Assembly (NCBI GenBank): GCA_963842775.1
Contig: CAWJHQ010000011.1
Coordinates: 992,001-1,056,000, forward strand
From: R-RK-3 sp963842775
Lineage (GTDB): Bacteria > Pseudomonadota > Alphaproteobacteria > Rhizobiales > Rhodomicrobiaceae
Length of the DNA stretch: 64,000 nucleotides
Direction: 5' to 3'
The translations under genes were made by a program, and so were the position numbers. The first letter of the stretch is position 1. The number at the start of each line of letters is the position of its first letter. This document shows positions 1 through 9,621 of this stretch, piece by piece. Below the pieces are notes generated by a model, which saw nothing but the letters and a program-made list of their open reading frames with translations, searched no databases and was not told the DNA's origin.

Positions 1-771
1 CATCTCATCATCGGCGCCGACGGACGTAATTCGATGCTGGCGCGGATGGTGAAGGCGGCGGAATACGAGACCGTGCCGACGCTGAACTGCTGGTATTATT
101 CCTATTGGAGCGGCGTGTCGCTGACCGGCCTGCACATCAACATTCGCGACCGGCAGATGATCATCACCCATCCTACCAATGACGGGCTGACACTGGTCGC
201 GGTTTCCTGGCCGATTGCGGAACATCACGCAGTACAGGCGGCCTTGGAACAGCGGTTCATGCGGGCGGTTGATCTGTGCCCGTCCCTGTCGGCCGCGGTC
301 CGCTCGGGCAGGCGCGAGGAGCGCTTCTACGGCGCCGCCAATCTGCCGAACTTCCTGCGCAAGCCGTTCGGGCGCGGCTGGGCGCTGGTCGGCGACGCGG
401 GATGCCATAAGGACCCGGCCATGGGGCTGGGGTGCGGCGACGCCATGCGCGACGCCTCCTTCCTCGCCGCCGCGGTCGATGAGGGTCTTGGTGGGTCGCG
501 TCCGCTTTATGACGCGCTTGCCGGCTACGAGCAGCGCCGGAACGAAGCGACGCTCGCAGACTATCGTCTCAACATCCGCCAGGCTTCGTTCGCGCCGCCG
601 TCGCATGAGGAAATGCAGCTCATGGCGGCGCTGCCGGGCAATCAGGAGGCGATCAACCGCTTCTTCCTGGCTCGCGAGGGCATGATCCCGCAGGAGTGGT
701 TCTTCAATCCGGGCAATATCGCACGGGTCATCGCCGCGGGATCGCTGCGGCCTCTGGCGATCGCCTGCTGA
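1..771 (+). CDS. FAD-dependent monooxygenase/oxidoreductase, 3' part
   Basis: The reading frame is open from the first base, so the N-terminal Rossmann segment lies outside the window. The visible 256 residues belong to the aromatic-hydroxylase-like FAD oxidoreductase class. GADGRNS near the start is the second FAD-contacting motif. GWALVGDAGCHKDPAMGLG (about residues 126-144 of the visible part) is the GD motif that binds the ribityl chain. The substrate cannot be told. It ends three bases before the stop assigned to the convergent radical-SAM gene, and no operon partner is visible. Confidence 0.8.
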   Translation, partial: HLIIGADGRNSMLARMVKAAEYETVPTLNCWYYSYWSGVSLTGLHINIRDRQMIITHPTNDGLTLVAVSWPIAEHHAVQAALEQRFMRAVDLCPSLSAAVRSGRREERFYGAANLPNFLRKPFGRGWALVGDAGCHKDPAMGLGCGDAMRDASFLAAAVDEGLGGSRPLYDALAGYEQRRNEATLADYRLNIRQASFAPPSHEEMQLMAALPGNQEAINRFFLAREGMIPQEWFFNPGNIARVIAAGSLRPLAIAC

Positions 772-773
772 AG

Positions 774-2322
774 CTATTCCGCGGCGGCGCGCGAGGCGAC
801 ATTCCGCTCCGCGCGTCGCACCGGAGACCGGAACGAGCGGCGTTTCCTGGCGGTAATGGTCGCCTGCGAACGCGCCCAGTGTCGCATTCGCATCGTCAAG
901 GCGCCCGCCCCGGAAAAACTCGCGGATCTCCTCGAACCAGACCCGCGATGAATGCCGCAGACACCAGCGGAAGGCCCGCCGCTGATCGCGACGGGCGTAA
1001 AGCATGAGACGCCACAGCGCGCGGGGCCGCAGATGGATGATCGCTTCCGTCAGCTTGACGAGCGCGAAAATCTGCCACGGGCGCAAATGGCGCGTGCCCA
1101 GGATCTGATGCCGGTAATCCCATCGCGCCTGATCCGGTTCGATGAGCTGGCGCTCCATGCTCTCCTTGTAGAAGCCGGTCCAGCGATGCGGCGTGACATA
1201 CATGGCGTTGAGCAGGTCCGGGTCATAGAGGATGAGCTGCTTCAGCGCCCGCCAATAATCGCGGAAGGTTTCCTGCTCGAAGCCGACGATATGACCGACC
1301 ATGGAGAGAATGCCGTGTTTTCGCAGCAGCCGGATGGCCTCCAGATCGTCGCGTGTGGTCGAGCCCTTGCGGATCTTGGCGATGGTATCCGGATCGGTCG
1401 TTTCCATGCCCATCAGCACGCAATCTATTCCGGCGCGTTTATAGAGATGCAGGAATTCGGCGTCGCGCACGATGTCCGGCGCGCGAATGGTGGCAAACAG
1501 CTTCACCGGCAGGTCTTGTGCGATCAATGCTTCCAGGAATTCTCGCCAAATCCGCTTGGATGAGGTCGGATTCTCGTCCGCCAGATCGATAAAATTGACG
1601 CCCTTCTGCCGGTGCAGCCAGGCAATCTCGGCGGCGATTTTGGCGGGATCGCGATAGCGCCACTTGGTCCAGAAGCCGCGCTGGCCGCAATATGTGCACT
1701 GATGCGGGCAACCGCGCGAGAATTGCACCACCGCCGCGCGACCCATTCCCCAGCACTGGTAGAGGTCCCAATCCTCGATCAACTCCCAGCCGACGCGGCG
1801 CGCATCGAGGTCGGCGATCATCTCGGCCGGAGCCGTGGACCGCACTTGTCCACCATCGCGATAATCGATACCACGCACGCCCGCAAGATCGCGGCCCGTC
1901 GCCATGGCTTCCGCGAGGTGCACGATGGTCTGCTCCCCCTCGCCGCGCACGATGACATCGACCGAAGGTTCCGCCGCCAGAATCTCGGCTCCATGATAGG
2001 TGGTATAGACGCCGCCATAGACGATCGGCACATGCGGCAGACGCGCCTTCAGGCTGCGAGCCGTGGCCAAGACGGACGGATGCGCGGGCGTGGATCCGGC
2101 ATGGCCAGTCATAATCACGTCCGGGCGGAAGACGGCAGTATGCTCGACAACATCGCCGGCGCTAAGACGGCGTGCCTCGGCATCCAACAGGCTGACGCCA
2201 TGGCCCGCATCGATCAGCGCGCCGCCGATCCAAAGCAGGCCAAGCGGCGTTTGCGCGCCTACGCCATGGAGGCTGGTGAGAGAATGATAGGGGGGATTGA
2301 GCAAGAGAATACGCAAAACCAT
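774..2322 (-). CDS. BchE-like B12-binding radical SAM protein
   Basis: The protein of about 515 residues starts MVLRILLLNPPYHS, typical of B12-binding radical SAM enzymes related to the anaerobic Mg-protoporphyrin cyclase BchE. An N-terminal cobalamin-binding Rossmann domain (about 1-180) precedes the radical SAM barrel, whose 4Fe-4S motif CPHQCTYC (CX3CX2C) lies near residue 199. The frame has no stop before the left window edge. One base change of frame near 855 would instead end it at the TAG at 776-774, next to the convergent monooxygenase, and I use that end. No other chlorophyll genes are near, so the substrate is uncertain. Confidence 0.72.
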
Positions 2323-2423
2323 CTCCCGGGGTAGGCACCAGATACGCCTGGCCGCAGGGTAGCATGCGGGAAGATGAACGCTGTTGTGACACCAAGCCCC
2401 TTGCGGCGACGCGACGCGGTTGG

Positions 2424-3713
2424 TCAGGCGCCCGATGTCGACTTGGGCGAATGTTCGCGACCGTAAAGTGCGAGCCCGCCGCCAACGGAAATGAATTCAT
2501 CCTCGGCGGCCAAATCGACGGACGGAAAACGCGCCGCCACCAAATTCCGGATTGCCGGTACGAAGGAGGTGCCACCGGTCATGAACACTTGATCGACATC
2601 TACGGACGTCAGATGCGTCTCGTCGAATAATTTGGTGATCTGCGCGTCGATGGCGGCAAGATCCTCCGCAATCCATGCATCAAACGCCGCCCGGCTGATC
2701 TCCTCATCGATCTGTACCGGACCATGCTTGAATTCGAGTTTCGCGGTCTCCTGCGACGACAGCGCGGTCTTGGCGGCCGACACGGCGCGGTAGAGATCGA
2801 ACCCCAGTTCCTCCTCGATGATGTAGATCAGCCGGTCCAGCGCTTCCGGCTCTTCCGACATGCGCTTCAGGCTGCGCAGTTCACGCAGGATTTCAGGCGC
2901 CCGGAGGAAAGACAGATCGCTCCAGCGCTGGAAGCGCGAATAGTAATGGACGGGCATCGGCAGGCGCTTTCCCATGCTCACGTAATGGGAGCCGAGACCA
3001 AGCTTCGGGCAGACAATGTTTTCGATGATGCGATAATCGAGACGGTCGCCTGCGACGCCGACGCCGGATGTCGCAAGCGTCTCCATATCGAGCCGTCCGC
3101 CCGCTCCGGGACCGAAGCGCACGAGCGAGAAGTCGCTGGTGCCGCCGCCGAAATCGGCCACAACGCACAGTTTGGCGCTACCGATCCGGCTGGCGAATTT
3201 ATAGGCGGCTGCCAGAGGTTCGGCGACGAAGGAGACATCGGCAAAGCCTGCCATGCCGAAGGCGTCGGACAAGCGCTTCAAAGCAAGCGTCTCGTCGGCA
3301 AGCTGGCCGGCAAAGCGCACCGGCCGCCCAGCCGTTACCGTAGCGCCGAGCGGCGGAAGATCGCCCTCGGCGCTGGCTCGCAGCCCCTTGAGGATTGCCG
3401 CGACCATGTCCTCGATGGTGAATTTTCGTCCGAAGATGTGGGTCTGCGAGAAATTCGGATTGGCGACCATCGACTTTACCGACTGGATCAGCCGGCAGTC
3501 GCTGCCATGGTCCAGATAGGCGGCCATGGCCTCCGGACCAGCTTTGACGATGAGCCCAGACCCGGGCGCGGAGCCGCCTTTGACAAAGCACAGGATCGAC
3601 CGGAAATTGCCGCTCGACCTGTCGCGCCCATGCTGCGCGACCTGGATGGCGCCCGCATCGGTTGCTACGGCAAGCACGCTGTTGGTCGTGCCGAAGTCGA
3701 CGCCGACACTCAT
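2424..3713 (-). CDS. Hsp70-family protein (short, YegD-like)
   Basis: 429 residues from the ATG at 3713, preceded by AGAGGG with a 6-base spacer. The actin-like ATPase fold is clear: phosphate-1 motif VGVDFGTTNSVLAV at the N-terminus, phosphate-2 motif VADFGGGTSDFSLV near residue 190, and the adenosine-site motif MTGGTSFVPAI near residue 385. There is no DnaK-type substrate-binding domain, as in YegD. It probably acts as a stand-alone chaperone-like ATPase in the cytoplasm. It lies 101 bases upstream of the radical SAM gene on the same strand, and no J-protein or GrpE is adjacent. Confidence 0.87.
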   Translation of the reverse strand: MSVGVDFGTTNSVLAVATDAGAIQVAQHGRDRSSGNFRSILCFVKGGSAPGSGLIVKAGPEAMAAYLDHGSDCRLIQSVKSMVANPNFSQTHIFGRKFTIEDMVAAILKGLRASAEGDLPPLGATVTAGRPVRFAGQLADETLALKRLSDAFGMAGFADVSFVAEPLAAAYKFASRIGSAKLCVVADFGGGTSDFSLVRFGPGAGGRLDMETLATSGVGVAGDRLDYRIIENIVCPKLGLGSHYVSMGKRLPMPVHYYSRFQRWSDLSFLRAPEILRELRSLKRMSEEPEALDRLIYIIEEELGFDLYRAVSAAKTALSSQETAKLEFKHGPVQIDEEISRAAFDAWIAEDLAAIDAQITKLFDETHLTSVDVDQVFMTGGTSFVPAIRNLVAARFPSVDLAAEDEFISVGGGLALYGREHSPKSTSGA

Positions 3714-3938
3714 ATGAAACCCTCTGGCGCAATGTTTGGGATCGCAGCCGGTCAAGCCGAGCACGACATCTTTTGCCTGCAAGTCGAAGGTCCGTCAAAT
3801 TTTGAGGCGAGCCAGCGCTTGTGATGCGATTGATCCGTAGAAAAATACAACCTAAGATTGAATGCGCGTACAGAATCACGCTATGCGCCAATTGGCATCT
3901 CTTGTCCGCCGTGTAGATGGATATCCCGAAGGAACGAA

Positions 3939-5069
3939 ATGCAGTACTCCCACCGTTGCCACCAGGCCGCCCTGCTTGCGCTCACTGTCGGCTTTCTCGC
4001 CCTGCCTTCCTCCATGGCCGCGGCTCAAGAGCCTCGCCCGGCCCTGCAATTCGGCATCGGAGCCTCGGGTCTGCATCTCGACGACATCGAATTCGCCGCC
4101 ATTACCGATTTCTTCGTTACGGAAGTTCAGGACCATCAGAGCAATCACGATGGCGATTTCAACGGCTATAAGGTGACTGGCGAACTGTCCGGTCTCCTGC
4201 CGCACCGGCGGGGCGAATGGCTGGCGGCGCTGGCGGTCAGAGGCTTCTACGCCCGTTACGAGGACGAGCAGCAATCGCGCTGCGTCTTCACGGCGGATAC
4301 CGATTGCGCATTTTTCCCGCTTTTCGATCCCGACCCCACCGGCACCATTACTTCGCCTGGCGGCTCAGGCTCAGGCGGCTTCTTCAGCGACTGGCAGACC
4401 ACCGTCGACCGCGAAGCCGTACATTGGGGAGCGGCGCTTGAGATGAACCTCAGCCGCAATGCAACTGCAGCCAGCCTCAAGGATACGGGGGGCAGCCTCA
4501 AGGATGCGCCGGTTGCCGTTGAGCCGGTATCGTTTCAATGGCGGGCCGGACTCGCGGTGCGGCGGCTCGATCAAAAATCATCACTGATCAGCGTCGATTT
4601 CGGCCCCACGCAAGATCCGGTTACCTTGGACGACGATCTCGACGCGGCCTATTATGGCGGTTATGTCGGCTTTTCCACCTGGAAGCCTTTGGCTGGCGGG
4701 TTCCGGGTGAAACTCAGCGGTGAGACGGGCCTCTACTACGCGGACGCCGATTATAATGGCGCTTACACGGCCTCCGCGTCGCTCGGTGACGATAGTCCGA
4801 TCGCGCAATCCGTGACACTCAGCGACTCCGCGCCCGCATTCATCGGGCTTTTGAACCTTGCGCTGGAACGGGACTTCGGTCCCGCGACTCTGGGCCTTTT
4901 TGGGGAAGCGGAGTGGATCTCCTACGTGCCGAAGGTCCTATACAATGACACGGACCTGAATGGCGGCGTGCCCTTCGACGTCGTCGGTTTCCAGAACGGC
5001 ACCGTATTGGGAGACGGCTCGGCGCTGTCCTACACCGTGGGCGCCCGCATCAGCGTTCCGCTGCGTTAG
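3939..5069 (+). CDS. Predicted outer-membrane beta-barrel protein
   Basis: 376 residues. The ATG at 3939 has AAGGAA just upstream and gives a clean Sec signal ending ...SSMAAAQ. The mature part has many alternating hydrophobic/aromatic strands (for example AAYYGGYVGFST and YTVGARISVPLR at the very C-terminus), as expected for an outer-membrane barrel. It contains a glycine/serine-rich insert, GGSGSGGF, near residue 143. No specific family is recognised. It is divergent from the Hsp70-like gene and has no operon partner. Confidence 0.6.
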   Translation: MQYSHRCHQAALLALTVGFLALPSSMAAAQEPRPALQFGIGASGLHLDDIEFAAITDFFVTEVQDHQSNHDGDFNGYKVTGELSGLLPHRRGEWLAALAVRGFYARYEDEQQSRCVFTADTDCAFFPLFDPDPTGTITSPGGSGSGGFFSDWQTTVDREAVHWGAALEMNLSRNATAASLKDTGGSLKDAPVAVEPVSFQWRAGLAVRRLDQKSSLISVDFGPTQDPVTLDDDLDAAYYGGYVGFSTWKPLAGGFRVKLSGETGLYYADADYNGAYTASASLGDDSPIAQSVTLSDSAPAFIGLLNLALERDFGPATLGLFGEAEWISYVPKVLYNDTDLNGGVPFDVVGFQNGTVLGDGSALSYTVGARISVPLR

Positions 5070-5437
5070 CGGAGAGTTTCCTTCCCAACGCATTTGAGAT
5101 TTTGTGCCGTGGCCGCCATTGCGGCTGCGGCTTTGCTGCGCGATTTTGCGGTATGCGCAACCGTTTGTCCGTCCTGAGACCTTAGTCAGGTCCGAGACGT
5201 TGATGCACGAGCAATTGATTCAAAATAAAATTACAGATCTGGCGAGTTTATGCTCGATAAATCATGCCGCTCGCATGAAACAATAACCGCGCATCATTGC
5301 AACAAGCCTAACACATAGTAAATTTTACCAATTCTTAAGTGTACATTCGACGAGAACCTTAATGAAGTCTAAATTCATTACCAAGCCGCTAATGGAGCGG
5401 TCGACATAAAGTGTTCAAGTTGCGTGGAGTTACAATC
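5070..5437. promoter_or_regulatory. AT-rich intergenic region with an inverted repeat
   Basis: This 368-base gap is distinctly richer in A and T than its surroundings and has no plausible gene. It contains a 7-base inverted repeat, TAATGAA / TTCATTA, at 5360-5366 and 5374-5380 with a 7-base loop, 58 bases upstream of the next start codon. A small hairpin, CCGCTAATGGAGCGG, follows at about 5386-5400. The repeat could be an operator for the secreted-protein gene downstream, which is inference from position only. Confidence 0.4.
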
Positions 5438-5803
5438 ATGAAATTCGCCCTTATCGCCGCTTCTGCTTTCGCTCTCATTGCTACGCCTGCTCTGGCTGGC
5501 GGCTTCAACGGCTCAAACTACGGCGGGTCACCGCAATTCGCGAGCTCTGCGGCCGTCAACTACGCCAAACAGACCGGCGCCATCAAGAGCATGATGAGCA
5601 AGGGCCACATCAACCAGGATACCGGCGCAGCGGCTGAAGCCGCAAATGACAGTAGCTGCGGCTGCAAAGGCAAGCAGGTCGCGAAGGCCACCTCGAAGAA
5701 TACCAGCTTCCAGGTTGCCACCATTAAAGCTGGGCACAGCACGGGCTCGATCAATCAGTCGGCTGTTTCCACCTCGCTGGCCCACAACTCCCGCTGGCAT
5801 TGA
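5438..5803 (+). CDS. Small secreted protein of unknown function
   Basis: 121 residues. GGAG precedes the ATG at 5438 by 8 bases. A textbook Sec signal peptide (FALIAASAFALIATPALA) is followed by a glycine/serine/asparagine-rich stretch GGFNGSNYGGS and an alanine/serine/threonine-rich body with two nearby cysteines (SSCGCKGK). Segments HINQDTGAAAEAAN and TGSINQSAVSTS vaguely resemble curlin-type repeats, but not well enough to assign that family. It ends in front of a strong terminator and is followed by a second secreted protein of similar style. Confidence 0.6.
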   Translation: MKFALIAASAFALIATPALAGGFNGSNYGGSPQFASSAAVNYAKQTGAIKSMMSKGHINQDTGAAAEAANDSSCGCKGKQVAKATSKNTSFQVATIKAGHSTGSINQSAVSTSLAHNSRWH

Positions 5804-5814
5804 TATTTGCCAAC

Positions 5815-5845
5815 GCCGCGGCCTCGACAGGCCGCGGCTTCTCTC
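5815..5845 (+). terminator. Rho-independent-type terminator
   Basis: A perfect 10-base stem, GCCGCGGCCT / AGGCCGCGGC, with a 4-base loop CGAC, is followed by TTCTCTCT. It sits 11 bases after the stop of the small secreted protein gene, so that gene is probably transcribed alone. Confidence 0.7.
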
Positions 5846-5889
5846 TCCCACACCCCTTTGAATTGGCGGACTTAATTTAAGGAGTCCGA

Positions 5890-6393
5890 ATGATGATTTA
5901 CGCTGCATTTGCGCGCCGGATCGCGGCTGCGCTCGGCCTGGGCCTGATCTCGACCGCCGCGATGGCGGGCGGATATGGCGGGCACTCCAAAGCACATTCC
6001 GCGATCGCACCTCAGGAGGCCCAGGCAATTCTGGCCTATGCCGACGACTATGCGGACGGTAATTTCCGCGTCCGTCATACCGAAGCGGCTGGCGCCTCGG
6101 CAAGTACCGGCGCGTATGGCGAAACCGGCTACGGCTACGGTTCGAGCGACACAGACATCGAGGCCGGCGCTGGCGCCAAGAGCTGGAAGCGCTCGGTCCA
6201 GCGCAGCAGCGGCTACGCTGAGAACGGCTCGGCGAACGCCAGCGGATTCTCCGCCAGCTTCGTCAAGGTCCGCTCGGGCGACGGTAAATATTACATCTTC
6301 AAGGGCTACGCCAACACCGCTGCTTCGGCTGGGCGCGGCGGCACCTCGGCTAGCAGCAATGGCCTCGCCAAATCCGTAGGCGGCCGATATTAA
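5890..6393 (+). CDS. Glycine/serine-rich secreted protein of unknown function
   Basis: 167 residues. AAGGAG lies 5 bases before the ATG at 5890. The signal peptide ends ...STAAMAGG, and the mature start GGYGGHSKAHS echoes the GGFNGS start of the preceding secreted protein. The body is rich in Gly, Ser, Ala and Tyr (GYGYGSSD, SANASGFSASF), suggesting a surface or matrix protein with low-complexity adhesive character. No catalytic motif is seen. A hairpin separates it from the convergent outer-membrane protein gene. Confidence 0.6.
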   Translation: MMIYAAFARRIAAALGLGLISTAAMAGGYGGHSKAHSAIAPQEAQAILAYADDYADGNFRVRHTEAAGASASTGAYGETGYGYGSSDTDIEAGAGAKSWKRSVQRSSGYAENGSANASGFSASFVKVRSGDGKYYIFKGYANTAASAGRGGTSASSNGLAKSVGGRY

Positions 6394-6411
6394 CCGGTCC
6401 TATCGACCGGT
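6393..6411. terminator. Hairpin between convergent genes
   Basis: ACCGGTC and GACCGGT (7-base arms, 5-base loop) directly follow the stop of the glycine-rich secreted protein, with only a weak T-run after it. It lies 27 bases before the 3' end of the convergent gene, so it may work in both directions. Confidence 0.4.
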
Positions 6412-6437
6412 CTTGGGCGGCAGCACGAAGGTCTCGT

Positions 6438-7778
6438 TCAGAACTTGATCTTCGTGCCTGCTCCAACTTGCAGCCTGTCGTAGCTCTGCCCCGTCACCTG
6501 CTCCTCGACATGCTCATTGCTGATCAGGCCGTAAACCGTGGCCTTCTCATTCCATTGATACGCCACGGAGAGCGAGAGTTCGGTCTCGTGATAGTCGAGA
6601 TCCTCGCCGATCTGTTCGATCTGGTCATGCCGCAGGTTGGCGCCGAATTCCAGATCAGGCCGAGCCTGATAAACCACTGACGCGCCGTAATGGATCTTGT
6701 CGCCGACGACCGCAACGCTGCTGACCGGCTCGACGAAACCGCGATCCACTTCGGCAACAAAACTCAAATTTGCGACTGGCGTCCACGTCACCCGGCCGTC
6801 GAAATAATTCGTCGACGGGTCGTTCACCTGCCGGTCTTCGACCTGCCGCGCATTCACTCGCCAACCGGCATCCACGACCAGGGACGGGTGGAGATTGAAG
6901 CGCAAACCGCCGGTTGCCCAGAGCTCGGTGGCGTCCCGGTCGAGCAGATTTTCGACGCTCTGAGAATAATAGTCGAGATTGGCGCCGCCCAGCTCTCCGT
7001 ATACACCGATGCGCGCCTGCGGACCGAAGATGAAGCCCGATACACCCTCGATGCGCTGAACGTCGAATTGCGAGGGCTGCGCGAAAAGCAGCGCGATTGG
7101 ATCGGCAGTTGCGCTGGATACATTACCGAGATAGCCGATTTGATCGAACTTCAGCCGGCCAAAGGTTTCGAAATCGGGTTCCTTATAGGCGAGCTGGCCA
7201 TAGGCGCCCTCATTGTCGCTCGGGACGAAGGAAATTTCATCGCGCAGATAATAGGCCCCGAACGTCGCGACTGTGTTCGGTCCGACCGCATAGGCATTGT
7301 CCAGCGCAAGCCCGGAATCCCAGCGGCTGCTATTGGCGATATCGCCGTCATATTGCAAAAGCGTTCCGCGAAAGGTCAGCGTGGTCGCGCCCGTACTTTT
7401 GAGAAACCCGATGACCGCGGTGCTGTTCGTCAGTCCGTAGAGCGAGCCCTTGGCATTGGCGAAGAACTCGTCCGGATTCGAGCTGTAGCCGGTTTCTATA
7501 TTGCTGGTGGGCGCAAACACGATGCCCGGCGCGATGGTGTAGCCCAGCTCGGATAAGTTTGACTTGGGAGCGCCGAGGCCCAGTTTTTTGGAGCTTTCCT
7601 CAAGCGTTGCGCCCTGAAAGCGCGTGGCGCCCTGCTGCTGCGCCAGCAGAGCAGCCGGGCAGGCGCAAACCGCACAAGACAGGCTGACAGCGCAAATAAT
7701 ATGTAAGCGCAAGACGCCTCCGAACGAATCAGATTCCACTGCGGTTACAAAGCTGCCGGGAGTTGCACGAAACCACAA
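6438..7778 (-). CDS. Outer-membrane beta-barrel protein (putative BBP2-type)
   Basis: The open frame gives 446 residues, but the start is uncertain. A hydrophobic signal (LRLHIICAVSLSCAVCACPAALLA) begins at about residue 25, so the real start may be the TTG preceded by GGAGG at about 7713. The mature protein has a long series of alternating strands with aromatic girdles (TFGAYYLRDEISF, FGANLRHDQIEQ, SVAYQWNEKATVYG) and ends in KIKF with a terminal Phe, a standard barrel signature. It resembles large barrels found near exopolysaccharide genes in Rhizobiales. No other export genes are adjacent. Confidence 0.65.
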   Translation of the reverse strand: MWFRATPGSFVTAVESDSFGGVLRLHIICAVSLSCAVCACPAALLAQQQGATRFQGATLEESSKKLGLGAPKSNLSELGYTIAPGIVFAPTSNIETGYSSNPDEFFANAKGSLYGLTNSTAVIGFLKSTGATTLTFRGTLLQYDGDIANSSRWDSGLALDNAYAVGPNTVATFGAYYLRDEISFVPSDNEGAYGQLAYKEPDFETFGRLKFDQIGYLGNVSSATADPIALLFAQPSQFDVQRIEGVSGFIFGPQARIGVYGELGGANLDYYSQSVENLLDRDATELWATGGLRFNLHPSLVVDAGWRVNARQVEDRQVNDPSTNYFDGRVTWTPVANLSFVAEVDRGFVEPVSSVAVVGDKIHYGASVVYQARPDLEFGANLRHDQIEQIGEDLDYHETELSLSVAYQWNEKATVYGLISNEHVEEQVTGQSYDRLQVGAGTKIKF

Positions 7779-8047
7779 CTAAAAGTTGTATTTCTACCAA
7801 TATTCCCCGCCTGGCTGAATCGGCATCACCGTGATCGGCGGCCGGGGCAATCCTCGCCGTGGTTTCAGCTCGATCTGTACCGCCCGACACGCCGTCTGTG
7901 TGGGGCGCTTGGAATGGCATGACTACGGAAATTTACGGTCCGCTGAACGGAGTGTGCGCATGGCTGACGTTAGAACGTCAACGTTCTCCGCCGCATAATG
8001 ACGGGTAGAGCATCGGGAGGACGAGCCAATGACGGCGCTTCTCAAAA

Positions 8048-8821
8048 TCAGCCGCGCAAATCCCGCAAATAGGTGTTTGCGGCGCGTGACGCCCCATACT
8101 CGCCCGGCCGTAACTCCGCAATAATGAGGCCTGCCTCGGTGGCGGAGGCTTTCGCCAGCGTGCTGCCATCCGGCGCCGCGACATGGGAAAGACCGGCATA
8201 GGTAAAGTGATCGTCGCGACCGGTGTGATTGGCATAGGCGACGAAAATCTGGTTTTCGAAGGCGCGCACCTGGATGACCCGCTCCGCGATCAATTCGGCC
8301 TCGGGAGAGACCGGCAACGCCGTCGGGACCGCGACGAGATCGGCACCCGCGAGCGCGAGGCGGCGCACGTTCTCAGGGAACTCGACATCGTAGCAGATCA
8401 GCAAACCGAGCTTGAAGCCACGCCATGCCACGATCGTGGCTGTGGGATCGCCGGCAGCGAAAATGGCCCGCTCATAGTCACCATAGAGATGCGATTTGCG
8501 GTAGATGACCGGCTCCGAGCGCCCGTCGGTGAACATCGCGCTGTTATAGATAAACGTGCCATCGCGTTCCGCGAAGCCCGCGATGACCGCAAGGCCGGTG
8601 TCGGCTGCGATGGCCGCCAGACTTGCAATTTGTGCGCCGCCACGCGATTCGGCGAGGTGGCGAATGTCATCCCCGGCCCCGTATCCGACGGTCGCCAGTT
8701 CCGGCGTGATGAGCAGATCAGCGCCTTGTTGCTCAGCACTTGCCGCCGCCTCGGCGATGCGCGCCAGATTGGCCGGAACATCACCCGCTACTGCGGGCAT
8801 CTGTAACAGCGCGATGCGCAT
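8048..8821 (-). CDS. Nitrilase-superfamily carbon-nitrogen hydrolase
   Basis: 257 residues, the usual size for a C-N hydrolase amidase. The Glu-Lys-Cys triad is visible: Glu in LLITPELATVGYG (about residue 41), Lys in YRKSHLYGDYE (about 110) and Cys in LLICYDVEFPE (about 143). Its start overlaps the stop of the upstream ABC permease, so it is the last gene of the ureohydrolase/transporter operon. This context suggests hydrolysis of a guanidino- or polyamine-derived amide, for example 4-guanidinobutyramide. The exact substrate is inferred. Confidence 0.85.
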   Translation of the reverse strand: MRIALLQMPAVAGDVPANLARIAEAAASAEQQGADLLITPELATVGYGAGDDIRHLAESRGGAQIASLAAIAADTGLAVIAGFAERDGTFIYNSAMFTDGRSEPVIYRKSHLYGDYERAIFAAGDPTATIVAWRGFKLGLLICYDVEFPENVRRLALAGADLVAVPTALPVSPEAELIAERVIQVRAFENQIFVAYANHTGRDDHFTYAGLSHVAAPDGSTLAKASATEAGLIIAELRPGEYGASRAANTYLRDLRG

Positions 8822-9621
8822 CAGTTATCCCCACTCCAGGCGCCAAGCAATCGCGGAAGATCGCCGAAGCGCGCGACGAGGCCAAAAATTACCGCCGCCA
8901 GCAGAACGAACAACACCGCCACGGCGGCCATCGTCGGCGTGTATCCATATCGCAGCGCATTGAAGATCTTGATCGGCAGCGTCTCCATGGTGAAGCCCAC
9001 AGTCATATAGGCCACGATATATTCGTTGAGCGACAGCACGAATGCGAACGCAAAGCCTGACACCATATAGGGCCGGATCAGCGGCAATACGATCGTGCGA
9101 AAGACGGTGCGGTCGTCCGCGCCCATCGTTGCGGCGGCCTCCACCAGCGAGCGGTCGATCGAGGCAAAACCGAGCGACAAGGTGACGAGCGGCAGCGTCA
9201 CGAAAAAGATCGCATGCGAGATGACTGCGGTCCACGGCTGGCCGTAAAAGCCGAGTGTCGCCCAGAAGGAAAGGAAGCCGAGCGCGGTGATCACCGGCGG
9301 CAACATGAATGGCGCGACGCCGAGCACCATGAAGATCCGTGTCCATGGCGCAAGCCGGCGCCACATGAACCAGGCCAGCGGCAGTGCGACGGCAACAGCC
9401 AGGGCCGCCGATAGCGCGGCTATCGAGAGCGAGGCAAGTAGCGCGCTTCGCCATCCGGCGTCGGTGAACAGGTCGCCATACCAGGCAAGCGAGAAGCCCT
9501 CCGGCGGAAACAGCAGCGCTTTCTTGGCATTCACGGAGACACCGGCCACGACGATCAGCGGCGCGGCGAGAAACAGCGCGATAGCGGCGAAATAGCTGAA
9601 ACGCAATAGCCGTCCCGCCAT
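8821..9621 (-). CDS. ABC transporter permease (PotC/PotI type)
   Basis: 266 residues with about six membrane helices. The binding-protein-dependent permease EAA loop is seen as EAAATMGADDRTVFRTIVLPLI near residue 165. The start ATG at 9621 shares its last base with the TGA of the preceding permease gene. It is the second permease of a polyamine/putrescine-family importer, forming the inner-membrane channel with the gene upstream and the ATPase. The much longer frame that also covers the upstream gene out of phase is a shadow. Confidence 0.88.
   Translation of the reverse strand: MAGRLLRFSYFAAIALFLAAPLIVVAGVSVNAKKALLFPPEGFSLAWYGDLFTDAGWRSALLASLSIAALSAALAVAVALPLAWFMWRRLAPWTRIFMVLGVAPFMLPPVITALGFLSFWATLGFYGQPWTAVISHAIFFVTLPLVTLSLGFASIDRSLVEAAATMGADDRTVFRTIVLPLIRPYMVSGFAFAFVLSLNEYIVAYMTVGFTMETLPIKIFNALRYGYTPTMAAVAVLFVLLAAVIFGLVARFGDLPRLLGAWSGDN

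Noticed and set aside
774..2322. Photosynthesis gene cluster
   Set aside because: Only one BchE-like gene is present and the neighbours are unrelated; the radical SAM family is broader than bacteriochlorophyll synthesis.
2724..3824. 366-codon plus-strand frame opposite the Hsp70-like gene
   Set aside because: The minus strand shows all three Hsp70 nucleotide-binding motifs; no family resemblance on the plus strand.
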